Shown piece by piece: positions 47,663-60,660 of a DNA stretch of 64,000 nucleotides. The translations under genes and the position numbers were made by a program. Position 1 is the stretch's first letter, and every line of letters starts with the position of its first letter. Source of the stretch: Rutidosis leptorrhynchoides. Lineage: Eukaryota; Streptophyta; Magnoliopsida; Asterales; Asteraceae. The notes beneath the pieces were generated by a model. It was not told the DNA's origin, did no database searches, and saw only the letters and a program-made list of their open reading frames with translations. Where the stretch lies: contig NC_092341.1 of assembly GCF_046630445.1 (NCBI RefSeq), positions 256,294,501 through 256,358,500 of the forward strand, read 5' to 3'.

Positions 47663-48277
47663 ATGTCTACCTCTAGAACAAGTCCCATTGACTCACCTAA
47701 TAATAATGAAGAGTCAAATGTAAATTGGAATGATTCGTGGACTGATTCACAAGTTCCCGAAGAGGAACCGGAAGAAGAGTCGGAACCGGAAGAAGAATCG
47801 GAACCGGAAGAAGAATCGGAACCGGATGAAGAAATAGAACCGGTGGGGGAAATAATAAAATGGTTAAGTAAAAGAAAATCCTCAACCAACCGACCAAGGT
47901 TAATTATGGTCAATGGTGTTTCCGCCAAGGAAGCAAAATATTGGGAGGATTACCAATTCTCCGATGAATCGAATTCCTACGAGAATTCCGATGATGTTAT
48001 AGAAATTACCCCAACTGAATTTAAAAAGGCAAAAGAAAATAATAAGGGAAAGGGCATAAAAATAGAGAAATCTAATTCCAACCCCGATGAATTTTATATG
48101 TATCGTCAACCCCCGAAGTCCTTAAGTTATAACAACGACCCGGGAATCTCTAAACCACCAGGTTTTTCTAAACCAATGTGGATAACGATGGCTCGTATTA
48201 GGGGAACATCATATATCCCTAGAAACTTGGCAAAACGAACCAAAACCGAAGAAGAAGAAACAAGCGAGTCTGAATAA
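47663..48277 (+). CDS. Acidic-repeat accessory protein of E3, full length
   Basis: 204 residues, collinear with the E2 protein and starting with MSTSRTSPIDSPNNNEES. It keeps the EEESEP repeats and the Pro-rich C-terminus, but the basic patch is weakened (GEIIKWLSKRKSS instead of GKKIKRLSKRKSS). About 17 residues differ from E2, with no indel or stop, although gag of the same element has decayed. First ORF after the primer site. Family unknown. Confidence 0.7.
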   Translation: MSTSRTSPIDSPNNNEESNVNWNDSWTDSQVPEEEPEEESEPEEESEPEEESEPDEEIEPVGEIIKWLSKRKSSTNRPRLIMVNGVSAKEAKYWEDYQFSDESNSYENSDDVIEITPTEFKKAKENNKGKGIKIEKSNSNPDEFYMYRQPPKSLSYNNDPGISKPPGFSKPMWITMARIRGTSYIPRNLAKRTKTEEEETSESE

Positions 48278-48382
48278 GATAGTTGTATTCGTGTGGTGTA
48301 ATATAAGTAATATAGTGTGCTTATGCTTTATGATATATGTAAAAATTACTTGTATTAATAAGTATTTTTTTTATGAATATAA

Positions 48383-48400
48383 CTCTTGTCTATTTTACAG
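48383..48400 (+). promoter_or_regulatory. Putative splice acceptor upstream of F-box ORF (E3)
   Basis: CTCTTGTCTATTTTACAG ends 14 nt before the ATG at 48415, identical to the E2 site. The intervening 48278-48382 is AT-rich and could be intronic; the donor is not determined. Confidence 0.4.
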
Positions 48401-48414
48401 TATAAAAACACAAA

Positions 48415-49098
48415 ATGGATAGACAACCCAATATTTTAAGAGACCTACCCGGAGACATGATTGATGAAATCTTGTCTAGAGTCGGTCAGAATTCTTCGGC
48501 ACAACTATTTAAGGCGAGATCAGTTTGTAAGACATTCGAAGAACGTTCCAAGAATGCCTTGGTTTATAAAAGGCTTTTGTTCAAAAGATGGGGGATATCA
48601 CATTGGGAAATCCATAAGTTACGATGTGTTTACTTTGACGCATATATTGCGGGGAACCCAAATGATATTTTACGCAATGGGTTAAGAAATTATTTTGACT
48701 CAATATATCCGAATATTGGACTTCGTGATTTAGAAAAAGTGGCTAACATGCAACATAAAGAAGCATGTTATGCTTACGGATTAGTAATGTTCGCTTCTCA
48801 CCAAAGTGAGAACAAGAACATCGGGCTACAACTATTAAACAAAACGTTCCCATAAGTGACGGAGTCGGTAATTGGGGTAAGAAATGAGGTTTTTAGATTG
48901 TTACGGGACTGTTGGACATTACGTAACCCTCATCCCTTTGACGACGTTACAACACGCTGTCTTATCAACGGCCATAACGGTTATGTTCCACAAGACCAAG
49001 GATGGGAAGTAATCCTAGTAAAACCAGAATGCATGACTTGTTTCTGGACGTATGAATTACGTGTCTTTATTGCCTTTGCTGAACGACTTGTGTACTAG
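48415..49098 (+). pseudogene. F-box protein with Sel1-like segment in E3, one premature stop
   Basis: Collinear with the 227-residue E2 F-box protein. TAA at 48853-48855 replaces a Gln codon (CAA in E2) after residue 146, just behind the Sel1-like segment; the frame then continues open to TAG at 49096-49098. The F-box (about residues 10-50) is unchanged between copies. The truncated product would keep the F-box and Sel1-like part but lose the Cys-containing C-terminus. Confidence 0.85.
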
Positions 49099-49286
49099 CT
49101 AGAATTATCTTCACAACCATCTTGCATCAAATTTATTGTGTGCTATATTTCATGCTATATGTAAAATAAGCGGTATTGTAAGTTTGTAAAATATTGTGTA
49201 AAAGTTTAAACGCGAAATATTATTATAATCAGTTTTTCATATAGAATTGTAGTAGTTGAATTGTATATTAGCTACTAAGTATGAAC

Positions 49287-49307
49287 TTAACGGGTAGGTA
49301 CTACCCG
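49287..49307 (+). other. Internal copy of the polypurine tract folded in a hairpin (E3)
   Basis: TTAACGGGTAGGTAC at 49287-49301 equals the 3' PPT at 54026-54040; CGGGTAGGTACTACCCG (49291-49307) is a perfect 7-bp stem with loop GTA. Same position and sequence as in E2. Confidence 0.6.
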
Positions 49308-49403
49308 AATTTAAACTTATAAAACGCTAATATGAAGAAAAAGCTTTTATAAATGAGTTCATATTATGCTACGAAATACTATTAACTACTCTTAATATTC
49401 TGT

Positions 49404-52400
49404 ATGATTAACTTGTTCCATTTGACTATTTTGAAGGAAATGGCACTGACTACTCGACACACCGTGAATATGAATGAAGAGGAATTCCGTACTTTTCTAG
49501 CTTCAAACATAGCCGCAGTACAGGCTGCGCTACATACCAACAATAACCTTGGATCTAGCAGTACAGGAAATCGTGTAGGATGCACCTACAAAGAATTCAC
49601 TGCCTGGAAACCTTTGGAATTTGATGAAACCGAAGGACCGATCGGATTGAAACGGTGGACCGAGAAGGTCGAATCGGTGTTTGCCATAAGTAAGTGTACT
49701 GAAGAGGACAAATTGAAGTACGCTACGCATACCTTCACAGGTTCTGCGTTAACATGGTGGAATACCTATCTAGAGCAAGTGGGACAAGACGATGCGTACG
49801 CACTACCGTGGTCAGCATTCAAGCACTTGATGAACGAGAAGTACCGTCCCAGAACCGAGGTCAATAAGCTCAAGACAGAACTTAGAGGGTTACGAACCCA
49901 AGGATTTGATATTACCACGTACGAAAGATGATTCACAGAATTGTGCCTATTGTGTTCGGGAGCATTCGAAGATGAGGAAGAGAAGATCGACGCGTTTGTG
50001 AAAGGATTACCGGAAAGAATCCAAGAAGACATAAGTTCACACGAGCCCGCCTCCATACAACAGGCATGTAGAATGGCTCACAAACTAGTGAACCAGATTG
50101 AAGAAAGAATTAAAGAACAGACTACTGAAGAGGCCAATGTGAAGCAAGTCAAAAGAAAGTGAGAGGAAAACGGTGATAAGAATCACCAATACAACAACAA
50201 CAGCAATTACAACAATAATCGCAACAATTATCCCAACAATCGCAACATCAATCGCAACTACAACAAACGGCCCAACAACAACAACAACAGCAACTACAAC
50301 AATCATCCCAACAACAATAATAATCGCAACAACAACAACAATCAGAAGCAGCTATGCCAAAGGTATGAAAAGTATCACTCGGGGATCTGCACCAAATTTT
50401 GCAACAAGTGTAAAAGAAATAGTCATAGCGCGGCGAAGTGTGAGGTCTACGGACCAGGGGTTAATAGAACAAAAGGAACAAATGGTGTCGGAACGAGTAA
50501 TGGCGGAGCAAGTAGTGTCGGAGCAAGTTATGCCAATGTAGTTTGTTATAAATGTGGAAAACCGGGCCACATTATTAGAAATTGCCCGAACCAGGAGAAC
50601 ACGAATGGACAAGGCCGCGGAAGAGTTTTCAATATTAATGCGGCAGAGGCACAGGAAGACCCGGAGCTTGTTACGGGTACGTTTCTTATTGACAATAAAT
50701 CTGCTTACGTTTTATTTGATTCGGGTGCGGATAGAAGCTATATGAGTAGAGATTTTTGTGCTAAATTAAGTTGTCCATTGACGCCTTTGGATAGTAAATT
50801 TTTACTCGAATTAGCAAATGGTAAATTAATTTCAGCAGATAATATATGTCGGAATCGAGAAATTAAACTGGTTAGCGAAACATTTAAGATTGACTTGATA
50901 CCAGTAGAGTTAGGGAGTTTTGATGTGATAATCGGTATGGACTGGTTGAAAGAAGTGAAAGCAGAGATCGTTTGTTACAAAAATACAATTCGCATTATAC
51001 GAGAAAAAGGAAAACCCTTAATGGTGTACGGAGAAAAGGGCAACACGAAGCTACATCTTATTAGTAATTTGAAGGCACAAAAACTAATAAGAAAAGGTTG
51101 CTATGCTGTTCTAGCACACGTCGAGAAAGTACAAACTGAAGAAAAGAGCATCAATGATGTTCCCGTCGCAAAAGAATTTCCCGATGTATTTCCGAAAGAA
51201 TTACCGGGATTACCCCCACATCGATCCGTTGAATTTCAAATAGATCTTGTACCAGGAGCTGCACCAATAGCTCGTGCTCTTTACAGACTCGCACCCAGCG
51301 AGATGAAAGAACTGCAAAGCCAATTACAAGAACTTTTAGAGCGTGGTTTCATTCGACCAAGCACATCACCGTGGGGAGCTTCTGTTTTGTTTGTCAAGAA
51401 GAAAGATGGTACATTCAGGTTGTGTATCGACTACCGAGAGTTGAACAAACTTACCATCAAGAACCGCTACCCACTACCGAGAATCGACGACTTATTTGAT
51501 CAACTACAAGGCTCGTCTGTTTATTCAAAGATTGACTTACGTTCCGGGTATCATCAAATGCGGGTGAAAGAAGATGATATTCCAAAGACTGCTTTCAGAA
51601 CACGTTACGGTCATTACGAGTTTATGGTCATGCCGTTTGGTTTAACTAATGCACCAGCTGTGTTCATGGACCTTATGAACCGAGTGTGTGGACCATACCT
51701 TGACAAGTTTGTCATTGTTTTCATTGATGACATACTTATTTACTCAAAGAATGACCAAGAACACGGTGAACATTTGAGAAAGGTGTTAGAAGTATTGAGG
51801 AAGGAAGAATTGTACGCTAAGTTTTCAAAGTGTGCATTTTGGTTGGAAGAAGTTCAATTCCTCGGTCACATAGTGAACAAAGAAGGTATTAAGGTGGATC
51901 CGGCAAAGATAGAAACTGTTGAAAAGTGGGAAATCCCGAAAACTCCGAAACACATACGCCAGTTTTTAGGACTAGCTGGTTACTACAGAAGGTTCATCCA
52001 AGACTTTTCCAGAATAGCAAAACCCTTGACTGCATTAACGCATAAAGGGAAGAAATTTGAATGCAATGATGAACAAGAGAAAGCGTTTCAGTTATTGAAG
52101 AAAAAGCTAACTACGGCACCTATATTGTCATTGCCTGAAGGGAATGATGATTTTGTGATTTATTGTGATGCATCAAAGCAAGGTCTCGGTTGTGTATTAA
52201 TGCAACGAACGAAGGTGATTGCTTATGCGTCTAGACAATTGAAGATTCACGAACAAAATTATACGACGCATGATTTGGAATTAGGCGCGGTTGTTTTTGC
52301 ATTAAAGACTTGGAGGCACTACTTATATGGGGTCAAAAGTATTATATATACCGACCACAAAAGTCTTCAACACATATTTAATCAGAAACAACTGAATATG

Positions 52401-54005
52401 AGGCAGCGTAGGTGGATTGAATTGTTGAATGATTACGACTTTGAGATTCGTTACCACCCGGGGAAGGCAAATGTGGTAGCCGATGCCTTGAGCAGGAAGG
52501 ACAGAGAACCCATTCGAGTAAAATCTATGAATATAATGATTCATAATAACCTTACTACTCAAATAAAGGAGGCGCAACAAGGAGTTTTAAAAGAAGGAAA
52601 TTTAAAGGATGAAATACCCAAAGGATCGGAGCAGCATCTTAATATTCGGGAAGACGGAATCCGGTATAGGGCTGAAAGGATTTGGGTACTAAAATTTGGA
52701 GATATGAGAGAAATGGTACTTAGAGAAGCTCATAAAACCAGATACTCAATACATCCTGGAACGGGGAAGATGTACAAGGATCTCAAGAAACATTTTTGGT
52801 GGCCGGGTATGAAAGCCAATGTTGCTAAATACGTAGGAGAATGTTTGATGTGTTCTAAGGTCAAAGCTGAGCATCAGAAACCATCAGGTCTACTTCAACA
52901 ACCCAAAATCCCAGAATGGAAATGGGAAAACATTACCATGGATTTCATCACTAAATTTCCAAGGACTGCAAGTGGTTTTGATACTATTTGGGTAATAGTT
53001 GATCGTCTCACCAAATCAGCACACTTCCTGCCAATAAGAGAAGATGACAAAATAGAGAAGTTAGCACGACTGTATTTGAAGGAAGTCGTCTCCAGACATG
53101 GAATACCAATCTCTATTATCTCTGATAGGGATGGCAGATTTATTTCAAGATTCTGGCAGACATTACAGCAAGCATTAGGAACTCATCTAGACATGAGTAC
53201 TGCCTATCATCCACAAACTGATGGGCAGAGTGAAAGGACAATACAAACGCTTGAAGACATGCTACGAGCATGTGTTATTGATTTCGGAAACAGTTGGGAT
53301 CGACATCTACCATTAGCAGAATTTTTCTACAACAACAGCTACCATTCAAGCATTGAGATGGCGCCGTTTGAAGCACTTTATGGTAGAAAGTGCAGGTCTC
53401 CGATTTGTTGGAGTGAAGTGGGGGATAGACAGATTACGGGTCCGGAGATTATACAAAAAACTACCGAGAAGATCATCCAAATTCAACAACGGTTGAAAAC
53501 CGCCCAAAGTCGACAAAAGAGCTACGCTGACATTAAAAGAAAAGATATAGAATTTGAAATTGGAGAGATGGTCATGCTTAAAGTTGCACCTTGGAAAGGC
53601 GTTGTTCGATTTGGTAAACGAGAGAAATTAAATCCAAGGTATATTGGACCATTCAAGATTATTGATCGTGTCGGACCAGTAGCTTACCGACTTGAGTTAC
53701 CTCAAAAACTAGCGGCTGTACATAACACTTTCCACGTCTCGAATTTGAAGAAATGTTTTGCTAAAGAAGATCTCACTATTCCGTTAGATGAAATCCAAAT
53801 CAACGAAAAACTCCAATTCATCGAAGAACCCGTCGAAATAATGGATCGTGAGGTTAAAAGACTTAAGCAAAACAAGATACCAATTGTTAAGGTTCGATGG
53901 AATGCTCGTAGAGGACCCGAGTTCACCTGGGAGCGTGAAGATCAGATGAAGAAGAAATACCCGCATCTATTTCCAGAAGATTGGTCAACACCTTCAACAG
54001 CTTAA
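49404..54005 (+). pseudogene. E3 gag-pol polyprotein, two nonsense codons in gag, pol open
   Basis: Same frame throughout, with TGA at 49929-49931 (CGA in E2) and TGA at 50160-50162 (TGG in E2); no frameshift seen. From 50163 it is open to TAA 54003-54005. The Asn-rich linker is shorter than in E2. In the Cys/His region CQRCEKNH became CQRYEKYH, and in the first CCHC knuckle the Gly before His became Ser. Protease DSGA, RT IDDI, RNase H, integrase HHCC and DDE residues and chromodomain are kept; 24 of 1087 residues from MSRDFC onward differ from E2 by my count. Without intact gag it could move only with help from another copy. Confidence 0.9.
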
Positions 54006-54040
54006 AATTTCGGGACGAAATTTATTTAACGGGTAGGTAC
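54005..54040 (+). other. E3 stop-codon hairpin and 3' polypurine tract
   Basis: AAATTTCG/CGAAATTT stem with 3-nt loop (54005-54023) overlapping the last base of the gag-pol stop, then TTAACGGGTAGGTAC (54026-54040) abutting the 3' LTR. Confidence 0.75.
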
Positions 54041-57000
54041 TGTAGTGACCCGAACTTTTCCATGTTTATATATATTAATTGAGATTGATATTTACATGAT
54101 TAAATGTTTCCAACATGTTAAGCAATCAAACTTGTTAAGACTTGATTAATTGAAATATGTTTCATATAGACAATTGACCACCCAAGTTGACCGGCGATTC
54201 ACGAACGTTAAAACTTGTAAAAATGACATCACGATATATATATGGATATACATATGGTTAACATGAGATTATGATAAGTAAGTATCTCCATAAGTATATT
54301 AACAATGAGTTATATACATATAAACAAGACTACTAACTTAAGGATTTCGAAACGAGACATATATGTAACGATTATCGTTGTAACGACATTTAAATGTATA
54401 TATATCATATTAAGATATATTAATATATTATAATATCATGATAATATAATAATTTAACATCTCATTAGATATAATAAACAATGGGTTAACAACATTAATT
54501 GAGATCGTTAACTTAAAGGTTTCAAAACAACACTTACATGTAACGACTAACGATGACTTAACGACTCAGTTAAAATGTATATACATGTAGTGTATTTAGA
54601 TGTATTAAAATAATTTTGGAAGACTTCAAGACATATATCAAAACACTCATACTTAACGAAAATGGTTACAGTTACTTTTCCATTCTTTTCTTTCATCAAG
54701 AATTCTAGTCGTATTCTTACCCGTATTATACACAGCTTCAAAACGTACTTACTATGGGTATATACCAATAAGAACTAGCATGGGATTCCACTCTTGATTA
54801 TGTCATGTATGACTAATCAATTTTAACTTCTATCATGAGCTAGTCAACTAACTAGAACTCCTTTTAACCACACTCACCACTCACCAATTACCACTCATCA
54901 TTCACTCCATTTCACTTCCAATTCTCCTTCTAATTCTCTCTCAACACACCCACACTATTATGAACATATTTTTCCAGTAGTTAATCATCATCTTCATCAA
55001 AAATCACTTCAAGAATCAAGCTATAATCATCATAGGAAGAACACTTCAAGAACACTTCAAAAATCCCTTCAAGTTTACTAATTTACTTCCAAGCTTTCTA
55101 ATCCATTCCAAGTAATCATCTAAGATCAAGAAACCTTTGTTATATACAGTAGGTTATCTTTCTTATTCAAGGTAATATTCATATTCAAACTTTGATTCAA
55201 TTTCTATAACTATAAACTATCTTAATTCGAGTAAAAATCTTACTTGAACTTGTTTTTGTGTCATGATCCTACTTCAAGAACTTTCAAGCCATCCAAGATC
55301 CTTTGAAGCTAGATCATTTCTTGTCACTTCCAGTAGGTTTACCTACTAAAATTGAGGTAGTAATGATGTTCATAACATCATTCGATTCATATATATAAAA
55401 CTATCTTATTTGAAGGTTTAAACTCGTAATCACTAGAACATAGTTTAGTTAATTCTAAACTTGTTCGCAAACAAAAGTTAATCCTTCTAACTTGACTTTT
55501 AAAATTAACTAAACACATGTTCTATATCTATATGATATGCTAACTTAATGATTTAAAACCTGGAAACACGAAAAACACCGTAAAACCGGATTTACGCCGT
55601 CGTAGTAACACCGCGGGCTGTTTTGGGTTAGTTAATTAAAAACTATGATAAACTTTGATTTAAAAGTTGTTATTCTTAGAAAATGATTTTTATTATGAAC
55701 ATGAAACTATATCCAAAAATTATGGTTAAACTCAAAGTGGAAGTATGTTTTCTAAAATGGTCATCTAGACGTCGTTCTTTCGACTGAAATGACTACCTTT
55801 ACAAAAAAACGACTTGTAACTTATTTTTCCGACTATAAACCTATACTTTTTCTATTTAGATTCATAAAATAAAGTTCAATATGAAATTATAGCAAATTGA
55901 TTCACTCAAAACGGATTTAAAATGAAGAAGTTATGGGTAAAACAAGATTGGATAATTTTTCTCATTTTAGGTACGTGAAAATTGGTAACAAATCTATTCC
56001 AACCATAACTTAATCAACTTGTATTGTATATTATGTAATCTTGAGATACCATAGACACGTATACAATGTTTCGACCTATCATGTCGACACATCTATATAT
56101 ATTTCGGAACAACCATTGACACTCTATATGTGAATGTTGGAGTTAGCTATACAGGGTTGAGGTTGATTCCAAAATATATATAGTTTGAGTTGTGATCAAT
56201 ACTGAGATACGTATACACTGGGTCGTGGATTGATTCAAGATAATATTTATCGATTTATTTCTGTACATCTAACTGTGGACAACTAGTTGTAGGTTACTAA
56301 CGAGGACGGCTGACTTAATAAACTTAAAACATCAAAATATATTAAAAGTGTTGTAATTATATTTTGAACATACTTTGATATATATGTATATATTGTTATA
56401 GGTTCGTGAATCAACCAGTGGCCAAGTCTTACTTCCCGACGAAGTAAAAATCTGTGAAGGTGAGTTATAGTCCCACTTTTAAAATCTAATATTTTTGGGA
56501 TGAGAATACATGCAGGTTTTATAAATGATTTACAAAGTAGACACAAGTACGTGAAACTACATTCTATGGTTGAATTATCGAAATCGAATATGCCCCTTTT
56601 TATTAAGTCTGGTAATCTAAGAATTAGGGAACAGACACCCTAATTGACGCGAATCCTAAAGATAGATCTATTGGGCCTAACAAACCCCATCCAAAGTACC
56701 GGATGCTTTAGTACTTCGAAATTTATATCATATCCGAAGGGTGTCCCGGAATGATGGGGATATTCTTATATATGCATCTTGTTAATGTCGATTACCAGGT
56801 GTTCACCATATGAATGATTTTTATCTCTATGTATGGGATGTGTATTGAAATATGAAATCTTGTGGTCTATTTTTACGATTTGATATATATAGGTTAAACC
56901 TATAACTCACCAACATTTTTGTTGACGTTTAAAGCATGTTTATTCTCAGGTGAATATTAAGAGCTTCCGCTGTTGCATACTAAAATAAGGACAAGATTTG

Positions 57001-57293
57001 GAGTCCATGTTTGTATGATATTGTGTAAAAACTGCATTCAAGAAACTGATTTCGATGTAACATATTTGTATTGTAAACCATTATGTAATGGTCGTGTGTA
57101 AACAGGATATTTTAGATTATCATTATTTGATAATCTACGTAAAGCTTTTTAAACCTTTATTTATGAAATAAAGGTTATGGTTTATTTTAAAAATGAATGC
57201 AGTCTTTGAAAAACGTCTCATATAGAGGTCAAAACCTCGCAACGAAATCAATTAATATGGAACGCTTTTAATCAATAAGAACGGGACATTTCA
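54041..57293 (+). repeat. E3 3' LTR
   Basis: 3253 bp, TGTAGTGACCC ... GGGACATTTCA, followed by the second CCGGC copy. The short minus-strand frames within it are shadows. Confidence 0.95.
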
Positions 57294-58790
57294 CCGGCTA
57301 GACTTGCAGAATGGCGGTTTCTTGAGATTCAAACAAGTAAAAAGCGTGAAATCATCAACCGACTTACACTTAGCCGCCAGCTATACCAATCGCCGGCTAG
57401 ACTGTGTTTTCTGGCCCTATAAATAGATGACGAATTTTCTAGTTTATATATGTGTATTCAGTTTTAGAGTTAGCCACGAAAAGTTATGAGTTCTTTTAGG
57501 TTTTAGTTTACTTTTCAAATTGTAATCAACCATTATTCAATTCAATTCAAGTTTCTTTTTACCTAATCAAGGTACTTCATCTTTTATATTCTCGTATGTC
57601 TTTATTAAAGTTTAATTTACTATTTTTACGTTTATGTTCATCTACCATTATGAACTAAACGTTCATAGTGGTTGCTGGGACGAAAACAAAAATTAATTGA
57701 GAATTAAGATGAAGCCACCGGCTGTGAGCATCCTAGCCATCGACTGGATCTCATAGAGACGCAGGCTTCCTGCTTCTATTTGTACAGTTTCTGGTTTCTT
57801 CCATAACTGTTTGATTATGTTTTTGTGATTGTTGTTTTATCTATTTATTGCTACCATGTTCTAAATCTTTATTTACATGTTTAATGATTACGTAATAAGA
57901 GTTAGGATTAACTAGTAATTAATTCTAAGGAAGCTTTTACTCCATTCATCTAACTTTGGAGATTAATCACATCAATAAAGTATTTGGATTGCATGAAGTT
58001 TAGCTAAAGAACATTTGTAGTAATGAATCAATATGAACATTAATTACGCTCATATAATAAATTCACTATTGTTAGGTTTAATCGAAGATCCCTTGCTTAT
58101 TTGAATTCAATTGTCAATTACATGAAAGCTTAGTCAAAAGATTGATTTTCAGCTAGTAACTTGAATTGCTGATTAGGTTTATCAGCTTATCTATAATTAG
58201 TCTGGTTGAATGTTGTCTTAGTCCACACCACAAGATCAAGAAGACATTTATCATGTGATTATTTGAATACTGTAAGTTAGGATATTAACTTTGAACACCC
58301 ACTTAGTTAACATATTCTTTAAATCCTACTTTGTGAGTTTTATGTGATAATTAGCTTAACCTTTTTCGGGATGATAATTGATCTACGATTATTGTTTTGC
58401 TATTTCTTAATATGAGTAATGAAATTATCTAATAATGATTCTCTTATAATTTATCAAGTGCTGGTAATCACTTGTATTTAATTGCTTTTGTTTCTTTTTA
58501 TTTTCTTTTAATTAATTTTAATTCAAATTAATTCATATTCTATATGGTCTTATCAAAACAAAAACAAAGACAAGCTATAATAATAACTAAACATTTAAAA
58601 TAATAATATAAATAAGAACAACTTATATCTGCTACTCGTGATCTCATGGGATGATACCTAACTTACTAATTGTTATACTACCTTGATCGGGTTTTGTTGC
58701 TCGCTAGGGTGTTAAAAGTGAAGAGTAATGTAGATAATATAAATTTAAAAGTTAATTGTAACTAAGCACATCTGTACACACTTTTTGCAC
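57294..58790 (+). repeat. Right half of the old CCGGCT-motif LTR-like sequence and flank
   Basis: Resumes the sequence interrupted by E3. Another motif pair lies at 57373-57397 (GCCGCCAGCT and CGCCGGCT), then CCTATAAATAG at 57417-57427 as a likely TATA box, and further copies near 57716 (CCACCGGCT). About 58620-58720 (GATCTCATGGGATGATACC..., then CTTGATCGGGTTTTG) resembles the distal part of plant Athila/Tat LTRs. No coding sequence. Confidence 0.45.
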
Positions 58791-58939
58791 ATCAATTATT
58801 CACCACATAAGTTAGCTCCTCGCAGCTTAGCATGTACATTTATCGATTATAGCACGCAATACAAAGGATAATGTTGTATCGATAGTACTATTGGTAGTGT
58901 TTTTTATTACACGCCACGCACATTTTGAAGGACAGTTTC

Positions 58940-59810
58940 TATTTCAAGGCAATCTACCATGTAGATCTTGCTTCTTTAGTGTTTTCGATTTTTGATGAAC
59001 TCTCCATGCCCATCTCTACGACATCTTCTGTTGAAGAAACAACGTCGACAGATCCACCCTCACCTGCTTTGTGCATTATATGTGATAATACTCTGGTACC
59101 TAATATTATGGTTTTGGAACCACCTTCACCCCCACTATTCATACTCCTGTGTGTCCACTACCTTCAAGCCATCATATGATGACCCGAGCAAAAGCATGCA
59201 TCTTTATGCTACGACATTGGGTTAATGTTGATGTTCTCTCTCCTACATGACTCCATCATTTTCTTATTACATCTACCGAGCCTAGAGGTTTCAAAACTGC
59301 ATCTAAAGATCCCGCTAGGTTCCAAGAAATGTGTGACGACATGCCTGCTTTAAAGGCTAATGATACATGCGAAATTATTCCCCGTCCTAAGCATACAAAT
59401 GTCGTAGGCTTTAAATGGGTTCTTCGGACTAAATATCTATCTGATGGTTTTATTGATCGTCTCAAGGCACGTCTTGTCGCTCAAGGATTCACTCAAATAC
59501 TGGGCTTGGATTATTTAGTTACATTTAGTCGAGTAGTTAAAGCCTCCACCTTGAGTATTGTTCAGTCTCTTGCGACTCTTAACAAATGGCCGTTACATCA
59601 ACTTGATGTAAAGAATGCATTTTTAAATGTACTGAAACTGTTCATATGAAATAAACACCTAACTTCATTGGCTCGCAACATCCGAAGCATGTATGTAGAC
59701 TTAAACGTTCCTTATTTGGTTTCAAAAAAGCGTCTTGAGCTTGGTTTCAACATATTAGTACATTTCTTTCTAATCATGCCGATACATTATCAATACCCAT
59801 GATCCATACC
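58940..59810 (+). pseudogene. Ty1/copia reverse-transcriptase fragment
   Basis: About 59170-59650 translates as MMTRAKA (about 59170), then PRGFKTASKDPARFQ, then an open stretch with PRPKHTNVVGFKWVLRTK, RLKARLVAQGFTQ and LHQLDVKNAFLN, the N-terminal half of the copia RT domain. After a small deletion or frameshift near 59640 come HVCRLKRSLFGFKKAS and a TGA before AWFQ. There are stops in the upstream linker and the catalytic YxDD part is absent. No LTRs are identified. It is a dead fragment unrelated to the Ty3-type elements around it. Confidence 0.85.
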
Positions 59811-59814
59811 TCAT

Positions 59815-59982
59815 GAGATGCATGAGCATTGTGCACGTCACACCGCGTGAGGATACCCCGGGAGATGCACGAAGCGAGTGTACGTCACACCCGAGAGGCC
59901 TATGGCTCTGATACAAAATGAAACGACCCGCAAATTGGCCTCAAGAGATGCACGAGCTGAGTGCCTGTCACAACTCGAGAGA
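59815..59982. repeat. Three diverged copies of a GAGATGCACGAG...GTCACA unit
   Basis: Units start at 59815, 59862 and 59945; each reads GAGATGCA(C/T)GAGC..GTG, then GTCACA, then CGAGAG-like. Confidence 0.6.
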
Positions 59983-60133
59983 CAATCACCCCTCAATATC
60001 GAAAGCAGTGTACTAACAGGGTATCTCCAGGTTTCAACTAAAAACCATGGTAGGGGTATTCGTTAGCCACAACCTTAGGCTTATAAGTGGCTCAAACTTT
60101 CAATTTATATCTTATGTGGGATGGGTTATTACA
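59919..60133 (-). repeat. Candidate short LTR (TG...CA, 215 bp) beside a degenerate primer site
   Basis: TGAAACGACCCGC at 59919 to GGTTATTACA at 60133, preceded by GGCTCTGATACAAAA, which resembles the reverse complement of a tRNA-iMet primer site next to an LTR. Only one such copy is seen, so this may be a TRIM-type remnant or coincidence. Confidence 0.3.
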
Positions 60134-60219
60134 TAAGAGATACATAATATCTAGTCAAATCTTTTCTCTATGATGAATATTGTCTTTAATAGTAACTATA
60201 ATTGACAGAGTGTTAACAG

Positions 60220-60660
60220 GAGTGCAAACAACATCACATGGAACTGGAGTTGGGTTCTTGAGATGAATGGTAGAGTCAGAAATGAACTTACAAACCTGAA
60301 TAACCTGCTACTTTCGGCCAGAGATAATGATGGTAATTGAGATACTTGGAAATGAACTTTGGATATATGTGCAAACTCAAGACAAGCTCAATGGTTCCAC
60401 TCATCAACAAAAAGCTACTGACAAATGCTGGTGCATCACTCGAATGTTTGAGAAATAAATTTAATTCCTGGAAAAGTACACATCTTTGTATGGAAATCAA
60501 GACACGGTAGATTACTGATTCAATTAGAGGCTGACAAAAAAGGCATTAATCTTGACTTGGTTAGATGCACTTTATGCAATGATGATATCGAATCGGTGGA
60601 TCACTTGCAAATATGCGAGAAGGAGGTGTGGGCAAAGCTACATTATTTGTGGGGTATAAG
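60220..60660 (+). pseudogene. LINE ORF2 C-terminal (zf-RVT) fragment
   Basis: Broken frames read WNWSWVLEMNGRV near 60240, then GKVHIFVWKSRHGRLLIQLEADKKGINLD and RCTLCNDDIESVDHLQICEKEVW at 60470-60640, the Cys/His reverse-transcriptase-associated finger of plant LINEs. Stops and indels interrupt it. Strand is opposite to the 37342-42050 LINE. Confidence 0.75.

Larger units (their letters stand above)
44209..57293 (+). mobile_element. E3: older sister of E2 on plus strand, target duplication CCGGC
   Basis: LTRs 44209-47453 (3245 bp) and 54041-57293 (3253 bp) with several dozen differences visible by eye; CCGGC at 44204-44208 and 57294-57298. Same order as E2: primer site, acidic ORF, F-box ORF, internal PPT copy, gag-pol, PPT. 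Nonsense codons in gag and in the F-box ORF show that it is no longer autonomous, though pol is open. Confidence 0.95.

Noticed and set aside
59878-60066. 62-codon ORF near the copia fragment
   Set aside because: Runs through the short tandem repeats and candidate LTR edge; no protein similarity recognised.
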